A DNA stretch of 64,000 nt from positions 15,739,166 through 15,803,165 of the forward strand of contig OX381717.1 in assembly GCA_947462335.1 (NCBI GenBank), in the 5' to 3' direction. Positions within the stretch are counted from its first letter, which is position 1. Every line of letters starts with the position of its first letter. This document shows positions 41,156-52,375 of this stretch, piece by piece. The DNA comes from Harmothoe impar (Eukaryota; Annelida; Polychaeta; Phyllodocida; Polynoidae). The translations under genes and the position numbers were made by a program. Below the pieces are notes generated by a model. The model searched no databases, was not told the DNA's origin, and saw only the letters and a program-made list of their open reading frames with translations.

Positions 41156-44100
41156 ATGTCAATTCTAAAATTCTGCAGGATTACTTCAATTGTCCAACAC
41201 AAGGAGCAGTTCATCAATATAATCATCCTGGGAGCGTTTCTCAATTTGACGATTCAAGTCATCCTCGGTTTTACAGGTGTCAAACTCTGGCACTCTGGTA
41301 CTCACATCGTCACTGACCTAGTCATAAAGCAGCAGCTACAGAGACAGGACAATCTCAATGAACGCCACATGCCAGATGTTGGGCCTACTGTCAATGTTCA
41401 ACATGAGGCACTTCTACATCTCCCAGACACCGCACTACTAGATGTGGATGTGGCACGCAAGGTGGGTGTTTGTATTAAAAAATATGTTGCATAACACATT
41501 GAGTTTTGGTAGAATTCATTGAAACACTGTCCTTAAACGTTAAAGGCAATATTAAGACGTTAATGTTCATTTGCTGCCATGGTCTACAAATCCACCCTTG
41601 GTGAGAAAATTGCCACTGTTTACACCTAGATACACCTTTGTATGTTAAAAGTTGATGGCTATGCCACAATATCTTAATATGATTTTTGCAGTAGCTCTAA
41701 TTCTTATATTTCCCTTACAGTTACTCCTTGAAACTATTCTGCATGATAAGACCTTCAATGGTAGGAATAATTTGGAAAAACTTTTAACGGCTGCTAAATT
41801 TATAGACCACAAATATCAAGTAACTTCAACATTGAGAGAACAGTTTGCTGAACACACGCAAAGAAATAACTTTCTTGGACAAGTGTTTCTAGTTGAGAAT
41901 GGAAGGACACAGCAGGATACAATGGCAAAAATCAATGATATGGAAGCAAATGTTAAGTTAACAGTAACCGAAAAACGCACCCTAAGAAATGTGACACCGT
42001 TGATGTATAACATGAATAATCTTGAAATTGCTAAGAGAGTTGTTAGACACAAGGGGTAGGTACACTTATTTGTTCCCTATGTAATCAGCCTTTTCTCGTC
42101 ACATTTCAATAAATAACTCTTTCTACATAAGAAAATGGCCTTTAACATTGAAACTTCTATTCTGATTTGTATAATGCTTTGATAAAATGTTCCATTTCGT
42201 TGTCATGCTGCATGATTGCAGCTATCGTGAATTAGTTCTGCATTTGATTTCATCACTCACAGCTGTAAACTGACCATTTATCCTAATTGTTTAATTGCAT
42301 GAAATATATTCCTGGAATTCAATTCACATACATTTAGGTAATTTTCAGGCTATGGCTGCAATTGAGGAGTGACTGCAACGGAGGGGGTTGATAGTACTTA
42401 AAATTGCAGAATTTTTTTTTCCAGTGAAGATTTGAAGCCTTATCAAGTTTTCCACAATAAAATATCTTCACGAGAGTTGTATGAGAAGGATGACCCAGTT
42501 ATTGATGAGGTGCTCAGAGACTTGAAGTACGGGGAAATAGATTTAAGTAGGTGGCTCTTCTGTAAAATTTTGAGCAATCTTCTCATTAACATTTAAAACA
42601 TTGACATAAAAAGGGTCTCTGCCTCATGAAAAAACCTTCAAGGTTGAAAGGTTCTTGAGAACCTTTGTCATTGATGTATTTATCACAGATCAATCAGACT
42701 TTGCAAAACGCTATATTTTTTGAAGGACCGGATACCCACATATCTGATGATTCATGCATTTAGATATAAAATGGTATCGTCCATTAAAAGTAGATTATAT
42801 TTGCAATCATCTATTCATGGCCAAATATAGATGCACAGTATATTTTACAAATATGGTTCAGCTTTAGAAACCAAACTAAGTTCTTTTAGGGCTGTGTCTC
42901 ATGAGATTGCAACCAATGTCATTTTTGTCGGACATTGCCACTGTCCTACATATTTTTGCAAAGACTGATCAATTTGCAACATACATGTACTATACTCGTG
43001 CTGCTAATTCTGCTGTTCTATGATTTCACTTTAGTATACTGACATTTTCTTGAAATACAAGTTATTGTTTTAATGAAAGTTTTAAAACACAGTTTTCTAT
43101 TTTATGTTTTACAACTGTTTTAGCTAAGATCGAGCACACAAGACTGGGCAGCCAGTTGCTGATGACAGTGGTGTTTAAGAATGGCGCAAAGGCGCTGTTT
43201 AAACCACAAAGGTGAGCTTTTATTCCTGCCACTTCACTCCAAGAGAGTATATTCCTGAATGATGATAGTCTAGGGGCAGCATTGCACTTTAATGCACTGT
43301 GGCAATTTATCATCAAAATAAATGAATTTTCATGCCAACTTTGCATTCATGCATCCTGCCAACCTTGATGGGTTGAGTAACTCCTGAACAGCCAGGAAGG
43401 CAGCATTCATGCAATATGGACTTCAAATGGCATAGTGCCTTAACCCTTTAAGGACAGATATTGCTACAAGATGACATGTGTTGTTGTGGTGCACCAATGT
43501 AGCCCCGGCATGTTACATGCAACTTTCAACTAAGCATCAGGTATAGGCTTAATCTACCACTTTTGGAGTGCACACAATAATTCTACCCATTCAAAAACAC
43601 TGTAAAAACCATATCCTCTTTTTAGGATATAATCTCCTATAGGGGACTTTTTATTGGGCTATATCCTTAAAATATGATACTAAACAAGTGTACACATGTT
43701 CCTTCAATCTTTGCAAAAACATGCAAGACAGTGGCAATGTCCACCTAAAATGCGACTGGTCCAGTAGGGTGTGGCAGGACTGAATGTCCAGTCACATGTT
43801 TGAATTTTTGAACTAAAATAATTTAGTTGGGTTTCTAAAGCTGAAATATGTTTGACAATATACTATGTAAAACTTTGTATCTATCCTTATTTGGCCATAA
43901 ACTTTTATAAACGTAATACATGTACTTTTAATGGACAATACTATTGTATACTTGAAATGAATGAATCATTAGATATGTGGGTATGCTGTACTCCAAAAAT
44001 GTAGCCGGCCCTGCAACATTAAGAGTTGAAAGGACCGAATGTCCTTTAGGATGAAAAAGTTTTCATAAAGGCTTTTCCTGCAATCTGTCTATTTTCCAGG

Positions 44101-46934
44101 AACCCTCCTTCACACAGCACCTTTCCCAACACCCACTACCACTTAGACACAGAGAGATCTGAAGCAGAAGTAGCAGGGTTCCACCTAGACAGGTCAGCTA
44201 CTGACAACAGTCTTCCTCCCTTTAAGAATGACATAGTGCTTAAAATTCCTAATGTGCTAATGTCCCTAAAGCAACATGTCCTTACAGTTGTGTCTCATGG
44301 AATTGGGCCAGGTTGAAACTATCTGACCAGGTGCAATCTATGACTTGGTGCAATCTATGACTTGGTACAATGTATGAATGGGTGCAATGTATGACTGGGT
44401 GCAATGTATGACTGTGTACAATGTATGACTGGGTGCAATGTATGACTGGGTGCAATCTATGAAGAAGTCCATTTTTGCTTGTACTTAAATTCAGGAATTT
44501 TGGAAGATGATAGTAGTATATACAGGATAAATCTTTGCTCTGTACATGTTTTTCCTCCCATTTAAAATCCACATAATTCACTAAAAATATGCACAGCATG
44601 AGAATATAGATTTTACAGTACTCTAAGATATTCTACATTTATTACAGAATCCTTGGGTTCCGCAGAGTCCCACCATCAGCCGGTCGCTATATTAACATTA
44701 CCAAGGATATCCTGCCATTTCTGTCAGTAGTAGATAGCTCTATGGTATTCAGTTCACCTTGTAAGTATGTGCATGTAAACTGGAAATAGATATAGCTTAA
44801 GCATTGGTCAAGTTTAAGTGGTGTGTTGGGGATCACTTCTTCTGTGTCATGAAAGTAGGCTTGCTCCCTTCTATAAATCAATTTAGCAGGAAAGGGAAAC
44901 TTTAACAAAAAAAGCTTTGATAACATTTTTGAACGTTTCTGAAGTATGATAAGAAAAGATAAAATCTCAAATCCTGCATTCTGATATAAAAAGTTACAAA
45001 CATAATTCTCATGTGATCTTCTTGATATATTCCTATGCAAAAATAACAATTACAAAAACTGTTATGAGGATTATGCTAAAATCAAGGTAAACACAACTTC
45101 GAAATCTTTTTGGTCCCCCTCAGGAAAGTTCAAATTGAGCGCGGCTGCCCCCTTTGAGCTATAGTAATGCGTGGGCATTTTGGCTAAAAGGCAGTGCATT
45201 TTTTTGGTCCCCCCCCTCAAGAGGGGTCCAGATATTTTTGGTCCCCCCAAATCCCCCAACCGCTCCCTGTTGTTAAAAATTGACCACTCCCTTTACATAC
45301 TACTTAGTACAAAGTATATTTACACTATTAGCTGCTACTTAATATTCTACATATGTGTTTTCCCATCAGCTGGCAACCTGTGCTTTACAGGGCGGTGTCA
45401 GTACTACTGTAATACCAAATACGCCTTCTGTGGAGACAGAGATTTACTCCCAGGATCACTCTCCCAATTTATCCCTGTGAAGGTTCGTTTCTCCTTTGCC
45501 ACCGGAAAAAAATACTGCGAAATTAACTTGTCACATCCTCTGCCCATAAAATAGATATCGACTTCTTTAACACATTAATGGTATTACAGTGTTTACCTGC
45601 TCTTTGTGATCAGTAGTACAGCCCTGGAGAATAGACTCATCATGGCTGCATAAATGCATCATGACAACAATATCATTAAAGCACCATGTGGTCCCTAAGT
45701 AGTTAAGATGCATCATATGTATTGAAAGTTTTTTTGACTAACTGTTATTTCTGATTGAAGGAATTGAGACATTTCTGGTATGAATGGCCACGATACAATG
45801 TATTGAGAGCTATGAGAGTCAAGAGGAATGTGTCTCACTATTGTCCAAATAATGGAAGAGATATAAATCAGAGGAAAGCTATTTTACTGTTAGACAGGAC
45901 AGACTATGCTATCTTTGATTTCTTGATTGGTAAGTAACATTTCATCTAAATTTTCCCATAATTGAAATAGTACATTGATATTAATTATAATAAAAGGTAT
46001 AGAAAAGGCAGTATTCTATCAAAGCCAAAAATGCAAGTATGTGTATATATACCGTATTTGACATAAAAAGTGCCCTCCCCCTAATAAGCGCCCCCCCCTT
46101 TTTAAGTCCCAAAAACGCCATGACAATAATTTTATAAGCGCCCAGGGCGCTTATTACGTCGAATACAGTATATATAGATATAAGTATATAGATATAAAAC
46201 ATATTGATATTTATTAATCTAAGATTAAAATACTTATTTTCTATTCCTATCCCAGACAACAGTGACCGATATCTTATTGAATATATATATTCAAATGAAA
46301 CAAGTTCAGTGTGTTTGGACCAAGGCAGAGGGTAAAGAAAACCTATCATCAATAAGTAGATATAGTCAGACCTCGATAAACCAGTCCTTAATTACCTGAC
46401 ATCCTCAAAAGCATTTCCCGTAAAACCTCGCCTATAAGCCTAATTTGCAAATGAGCCACCCCTAACATAGGAGAATTATATAAGCCTATCAGAGCATCTG
46501 ATTATAGTAACTTTAGTACTTTAGTATATTCTAAAACCTCCTGTGTAAGCCAGACCCTAACTTTGTCATGATCCTATAAGTATAAATCCCTATCATCTGA
46601 ATTTACCCTCTAGAGCCATCAATAAATGACTCAATATTACAGATTTGCTCATGCCTTCGTGGATACAACACTGCTGCTGGATCCACTGACAGATTGCTGC
46701 CTTATACGGCACTCCACTCTGAAAAGGCTTCTGTATTTTGAAGGGGGTTCCCCCAAGCTGAGTGATGTCATGAGGGAATCCCTGTCACAAGACCTGCTAG
46801 CTCCAGTCGTATTGGAGGAGCACCTGCTCGCTCTAGATAGACGGGTTAAGATTATCCTTAAGAAGGTCTATTTGTGTATAAAGCTACATAACAGTGTCAG
46901 GAACGTTGTGGTGGACGATGGACATGTGAGCTGA
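41156..46934 (+). CDS. FAM20C-like: FAM20C-like secretory-pathway kinase, complete
   Basis: Ten exons: 41156-41461, 41721-42055, 42425-42546, 43124-43211, 44100-44192, 44648-44760, 45370-45482, 45761-45929, 46256-46331, 46643-46934. Phases all agree and total 569 codons with stop, close to vertebrate FAM20C. FAM20 proteins are Golgi kinases; FAM20C phosphorylates secreted proteins at S-x-E. The N-terminus has a signal-anchor (FINIIILGAFLNLTIQVILGF). Kinase marks: KALFKPQ (ATP lysine, residue ~281), AEVAGFHLDR (glutamate ~306), ILGFRRVPPSAGRYIN, the cysteine-rich CFTGRCQYYCNTKYAFCG, FDFLIDNSDR (catalytic D ~450) and LDQGRGFA (metal D ~468). The residue before NxDR is D rather than G, and DQG replaces the usual DNG. 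The glutamate argues for FAM20C-type rather than FAM20A-type function. Confidence 0.9.
44329..44463. repeat. 18-bp minisatellite in FAM20C-like intron 5
   Basis: About seven copies of GGTGCAATGTATGACTGG with C/T and A/G variants. Confidence 0.85.
45100..45291. mobile_element. G-rich inverted-repeat element, copy b (intron 6)
   Basis: The right end GTTAAAAATTGACCACTCCC and the internal GGTCCCCCC blocks match the family; the left end is lost or diverged. The inverted FAM20 copy has a much shorter intron here (331 bp against 609 bp), so the element probably arrived after the duplication. Confidence 0.65.
46049..46170. mobile_element. Short TACCGTATTTGA-family element (intron 8)
   Basis: The ends TACCGTATTTGACATAA and TTACGTCGAATACAGTA are inverted relatives, with an AAGCGCC/GGCGCTT inner repeat. 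It is a 122-bp relative of the element at 27908-28243. Confidence 0.65.
46424..46600. repeat. TATAAGCC dispersed repeat, second copy
   Basis: AAACCTCGCCTATAAGCC and later AGCCAGACCCTAACTTTG parallel the copy at 35263. It lies in intron 9 of the FAM20C-like gene. Confidence 0.5.
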
Positions 46935-47000
46935 AGGCTTCAAGAATATTCTTCAAAGGCAGGCCATGAGATCTATTTCAAGTTTATATCTGTAAAAGCA

Positions 47001-47101
47001 TGAATCCACTGAGGCAAAATCCGTCGGATCGGATGGACCTCACATTGTTAAACCTATGGACGAATCTCGTCCGATCCGACGGATTTACCTCAGTGGATTC
47101 A
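47001..47101. repeat. Foldback hairpin element
   Basis: TGAATCCACTGAGG...ATCCGTCGGATCGGA is answered by TCCGATCCGACGGAT...CCTCAGTGGATTCA, giving arms of nearly 40 bp around a short loop. This is a MITE-like foldback. Confidence 0.8.
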
Positions 47102-47289
47102 CCCCTTAATCAAACTGCCCTCCTCTTTTGGAAGCATAACCTTTCACACATATATTTCCTTTATATGCGAGATTTATCTACCATGACCTGGCCAGGCCGA
47201 ATTCTCCTGCCTTGTTTTGCCCTTCTTCCATTCATGTAAAGGGTCGTACATCAGTAAAGCAATATAGAGCGCTTACTTCGAGTAGGTAA

Positions 47290-47920
47290 TCATGTCCTTA
47301 ATAATGTATACTGTGACATATGCTGTGACATATGCTGTGCCATATGCTGTGCCATAAGTTTCTCATATACTGTGCCATATTATGTACCATATATATACTG
47401 TGACATGTACTGTGACATATGCTGTGCCATATGCTGTGCAATATACTGGGCTATATGCTATGCAATATGCTGTACCATATACTGTGCCATATGCTGTGCC
47501 ATAAGTGTCTCATATTATGTGCCATATGCTTTGCCATAAGTGTCTCATATGATGTGCCATATACTGTGCCATATACTGAGACATATACTGTGCCATATGC
47601 TGCGCCATATGCTGTGCAATATACTGGGCTATATGCTGTGCAATATGCTGTACCATATACTGTGCCATATGCTGTGTCATAAGTGTCTCATATGCTGTGC
47701 CATATACTGTGCCATATACTGTGCCATATACTCTGCAATATACTGTACCATATACTGTGTCATGTACTGAGACATATACTGTGCAATATGCTGTGCCAAT
47801 TACTGTGCCATAAACTGTGCCATATGCTGTGCCATATGTATTCTGCCATAAGTGTCCTATATACTGTGCCATATACTGTGCTATACGCTGTGCCATATAT
47901 ACTGTGCAATATTCCTTGTG
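47290..47920. repeat. 12-bp minisatellite, about 50 units
   Basis: Tandem ATATRCTGTGCC units with occasional length variants (ATAAGTGTCTC). Because the unit is a multiple of three and lacks stops in several frames, long ORFs appear on both strands; they are repeat artefacts. Confidence 0.9.
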
Positions 47921-48494
47921 GGAGTTTTCATCCTGAGTGTCTCCTTGACTGTAGGGCCAAAAAAAACAAAAGGTTTGTTTCCAATCATAAGACTGGGTCT
48001 AGCAAAACAATGCCCGGTCACCTTTTTAAATAAAAAAATTGAAAACTTTTGCCATTTACCGGCTTTTACGGTTTGGAAATTGGAAAATTATTAAGGATTT
48101 TAGGGCAAACACTCCAAAACAAGGCAGTTGAAAGGTGGAAAGCGAAAAAAGAGAAATTCTTAAAAATTAAATCAGCCGGCCTGGCCTAGCATGTCAAATC
48201 ATGTTACCGGAAACCAATCTTTTTCTATTGACCCAGACCTTAATGCTCTAAATGTCACCCAGAACAGAGCCACTTTTAATCGCAGTGTTTCTCCGACGTT
48301 TACTGTCATTGTTTGTTTGTTTGACCTAATAAAGCATCAGAATGTTTAGTTCTAGTGACTGAGTATGAGTGTCAGTCTGACGGATGCGTATGATAAATAT
48401 CATATTAAATAGAGGTCTAATTGGTGTCATTATACTTTTTCGACCTGATTATACACAAACTGTCTTGATTTTGTACCATGGAGGACACAGTATT

Positions 48495-48808
48495 AGGAAG
48501 TGTTCATTTATTATTTACAGGGGGGGGCGTAAAGATTTCCGACCCCTTCTGAGGGGGGGGCGTAAAAAATTCTGACCCCTCTTGAGGGGGGGGGGGGCGT
48601 AAAAATTTAAGCCCCTTTTTAGCCAAAAAGCCAGCGCGTTACTATAGTTCAAAGGGAGGGGGGGGGCGAAAATTTGTCGGCGCCTTCAGCGGGGGGGGGG
48701 GGGCGCGAAACATTACATGCGCTCGCGAGGGGGGGGGCGTAACAATTTTTCGCCCCTCCGCGCGAAATCTCACCACCCCCCCCCTGTAATTAATAAATGA
48801 ACACTCCC
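48495..48808. mobile_element. G-rich inverted-repeat element, copy c
   Basis: AGGAAGTGTTCATTTATTA at the left and TAATAAATGAACACTCCC at the right are inverted. The interior is blocks of GGGGGGGCGTAAA. It includes the family core 'gcgttactatagttcaaag'. Confidence 0.75.
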
Positions 48809-49097
48809 TCACTAGGAGTCTTTCCTCGACAACATGTAATGGTCTAGTTGGAGTTGCATCGACTTTAGCCTTTATCATCGAAGTCTTGCTATACCTCCAG
48901 CAAGAGTCAAAGTGAAATGAAGATCAGTCATCTGTATTTTATATAATGGAGGTGGTGGTTTAGGACATAACCATGATAATTGACCTCAATGAATATTACA
49001 CCTAATGGCACACTATGACACGATCCCATATCAATAACGTATTCATAAGTGCACTTGAAAGATTACTTTAAATGTAAAAATGCAAAAAGGAAATTTA

Positions 49098-49930
49098 CCC
49101 AGCTAACAAAAAAACGTTATCTGACGTTACAATAACGTTTTCTGAAGGTTTCGTAAACGTTATAGAATGACGGAAATATGACGTTATCTGACGTTAAAAC
49201 GTTGACTCAAAATAACGTTGTATTAACGTTATATAAAAACGTTAGGATGTCTCTGGGTATTCATGTGAGCCTTCTCTCAAACATGAATAAAAAACGTAGT
49301 TGCAAATATCTCTGTGCCTGTCATCCAGCAGTTGTATCCATTGGGCCACGGAGGGTCATGCTCCACCATGCAATTAATTACTATTTATTCCCCCTTCCCC
49401 TGTATACTTTGTTTACCCTCCTCACTAATAGGGACCTTTAGCAAACCACGCAAAAGCTCATAAAACGCAGACGTATACTGTGCTGAAAGGATAGGATACG
49501 TCTGCGTTTAATGAGCTTTTACGTGGTTGCTAAAGGTCCCTAATATTCTATTCACTCAGGTTCGAGCCCCAACTTGAACTATATACATGATATAAAATTA
49601 GCTTAAACTGTATCAAATAACGTATCAAATTGATGCAGTAAAGGTTATTATTAAAGGATGGAGTTTAAGCTAGAAAAACTCCTTGGAGGTGTAGTATTTG
49701 CTGTCCCTATTACCATCAGTTTTTTTCAGTATGCTCTGGTTTTGGTTCCCAATATTTGGGTCATAAACCATAGCCCTATGAAACGTTAAATAACGTTAAA
49801 TAACGTTGTGAAGATAAACGTTTAAAGGTTAACCATGGTAGAACGTAAAAATACGTTTTAAATAAAACGTAAAATAGCGTTACACATTGAAACGTTTCAG
49901 AACGTTAAAAAACGGTTATTGTTCACTGGG
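49098..49930. mobile_element. CCCAG-ended TIR element rich in AACGTT
   Basis: CCCAGCTAACAAAAAAACG at the left and the inverse of CGGTTATTGTTCACTGGG at the right are terminal inverted repeats, flanked by TA on each side. Both ends are crowded with AACGTTA motifs. There is no transposase. A foldback element is nested in it at 49431-49540. Confidence 0.7.
49431..49540. repeat. 110-bp foldback nested in the AACGTT element
   Basis: GGGACCTTTAGCAA...AAGCTCAT...CGCAGACGTAT is mirrored by ATACGTCTGCG...ATGAGCTTTT...TTGCTAAAGGTCCC, with arms of about 45 bp around a 20-base loop. TA flanks are present on both sides. Confidence 0.8.
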
Positions 49931-50501
49931 TAATCCTTTTAAATTTAAGCGCACACCCATCACTCATTCCCCCAATTATTGTATTGTTGTAGTACCCTAT
50001 TCCGTGCATTTCACAATTTATCCTAGACACATTTTTAGTAGTTAGGAATTTATTTGGGCTCAACATTTGATATATTCGGGCGTTTTATTGTCTAAAATCG
50101 GTCCAAAAATTGGGATGCATGCTTATCAGGGGATGTTCACTCTCTTTTACAATGAATACGGTGAGGGAAAATATGATAAGGGAAAGTTATTGAATTATCA
50201 GTCACTGAGACCAGTCTCCGAGCTGACTTAGGCAGAAGTGGGTGCTGTGTGCAGAATCGGCCCCAATTTTGTTGGGGACGTAAAATGTTATTAATGATAG
50301 AGGAAAATCTTGGAAATTCCGAATTTTAGTCAAGTAGAGCTGTTTTCAGTTCCATAAGCAGGTAATACAACAAGATAACCATGTATTTCTTTATTGATCC
50401 GAGAGTATAAACTGATTTAAACACCTTTCTTATCATAATCGGGACATTTTTGTGCCTACGTCAAGGCACAGCAAAGTTAAACGTCCGCCAACAACATGGC
50501 T

Positions 50502-50690
50502 GAGAGTGGTCATTTTTTACAACAATTGCACTCCTTTTTAGCCAAAAAGCAAATGCGTTACTTTAGCTCAAAGGGGTCGGCCACACTCAATTTCAACTTG
50601 CCTGAGGGGGGGATCAAAAGTATTTCGACCCCTCCCACAGACCCCAAATCCACAGACCCCCCCCCCCGTTGTTCAAAAATGACCACTCTC
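50502..50690. mobile_element. G-rich inverted-repeat element, copy d
   Basis: GAGAGTGGTCATTTTTTACAA (left) and TTGTTCAAAAATGACCACTCTC (right) are near-perfect inverted ends (shown in part). The core 'gcgttactttagctcaaagg' is shared with the other copies. At 189 bp it is the shortest copy. Confidence 0.75.
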
Positions 50691-50790
50691 TTTCTGAATG
50701 AGGAATTCTGCAGTGAATACTGGATGAGTTCTGGGTGGTCAATATAGTTTGAAATGATAGACATTTGCTAAAATTCTGTGAAAATTATAA

Positions 50791-51653
50791 CCCAGTGGGC
50801 ACAAAACCTTGATTAAACGTTGACAACTGGTTGATATAGGGTAATGGGGTAGATCAACAGGTTTCCAACATTGATGCAATATGTTACTATTTCAACATTG
50901 TCAACCAACACCTGTTTCAACATTGATGCAATGTTTGGATATCAACCTTAAATGAACCATGTGTTTCCCGCCTTTCCCACTAGGTGCCTCCACAACCTAC
51001 TCCTTAGCAAATCTATCTACATGCTACATATATTTTCCCTAATTGTAAGCTCTTATTTTCTCATCAATGTATACAATTAATCAAAATCTCATTAATTTTC
51101 ATTGAGAACTATGGTGTGTGAATTTGGTTGATATTTGGAATCAAATGAAGAGAATAAATCCATGGTTTCAGTAAGACACCCTTTATGTTGCTAAGAATAA
51201 TACATTAAGCCTCAGTCTCGCCCAGGTTAGTTTGAAATGGATATGTATGCCTCTTAGAGTAATCACCAGAGGTCATTCATGTACCCCTGCCCTGGATGGT
51301 GCTAGAATTAGCATTTAATCTTGGAGAAATGGGGGGGGGGGATGTTGTAATGAAAATATATGAATTGCAAAGAATGCGTCTACATAAGAATATTGAATTT
51401 AGGTTGAAAACATGACTATATTCTTTATCTCAAATTATGCATCAGCAGTCATTATTAAATCAATGTAAATCATCATTTATTATGTTATTCATTTTTGATT
51501 CACTATGGTCATATCAATGTTGAATCACTGATGAATGATCAATGTTGATGAGCTCATCAATATCAACCAAATGACAACCCTGTATCAACTGTGGATATCA
51601 TGTCACGACACAAGTTGAATGAACATTGAATCAACTAAAGTTTGCCCACTGGG
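50791..51653. mobile_element. CCCAGTGGGCA-ended TIR element
   Basis: CCCAGTGGGCA and TGCCCACTGGG are perfect 11-bp terminal inverted repeats 863 bp apart. The interior has recurring CAACATTGATGCAATGTT and ATCAATGTTGA motifs near both ends and no coding capacity. It resembles the element at 49098 in its CCCAG ends and subterminal motif crowding. Confidence 0.75.
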
Positions 51654-52144
51654 AAGCGCCCCTAAGCATATCCTAACTGAGATGATACCTAAAGAAATGG
51701 GCTTATTGCAGAGATAGGCCCGTATTTCAATTATAATTTGGATTTGGTCTGAAATGAATTTATTCATTGCATTTATGAAGATTCATTTACGTTTGCGACC
51801 AACATTTGAGATTCCAGTAATAAGGTGGTACCACAAGTGTAGCCCACACTATTTAACAAACTGGAGAGCATGATGTCCGAAAGTTTTCTCTGTGACTGTA
51901 TTGTAGACACTACAGTAACATCTACTTTAGGATAACCTGATAGGGAACACTGGGATGTTTGTTGTTGGTTAATTTTTATTGGCATTAATTTCGTAGTATA
52001 CAGAGGACGATTTTCAAAGAAATGCCACAAAGTAATAAAAGCTACTACTCCAAAAGAGATGAGTTTACTTTGTCAATAGGCAAAGTCAGTGTTCGAGTGA
52101 CAGTCTCAGTGATCATTTTATATTCATAATAAGTCTAGCTTATG

Positions 52145-52375
52145 TCATAAGTGAGTACCAGAGTCAATAGTATGATACGTAAAGTCAGTGATTTTTCTCA
52201 AGGTATGGCGGTTCAGCCTGAAAGGATGACCGACAGTGGTATGAGTCAGATCACGAGCGGGGCGTCTGGTAGTTTCTTTAGTGAGTCTAGGAACTTGCTT
52301 GGGTCTTCCAGGGTCTGCGTTGCAGCTTCTAGTCGGTTCCAGAGTGGTAGTCTATACCACTACATATTAGAGCCC
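52145..52375 (-). pseudogene. LINE 3' end fragment
   Basis: Read on the minus strand, this encodes a segment of the form LPLWNRLEAATQTLEDPSKF then LDSLKKLP, the usual C-terminal end of LINE ORF2 proteins. Nothing upstream continues the domain. It is a short 5'-truncated insertion from a family different from the LINE at 29745-33954. Confidence 0.55.

Noticed and set aside
44329..44463. Regular short repeats that superficially recall a CRISPR array
   Set aside because: Units are contiguous without unique spacers; it is an intronic minisatellite in an animal gene.
47419..48094. Several long ORFs on both strands
   Set aside because: Produced by the 12-bp minisatellite; composition is purely repetitive.
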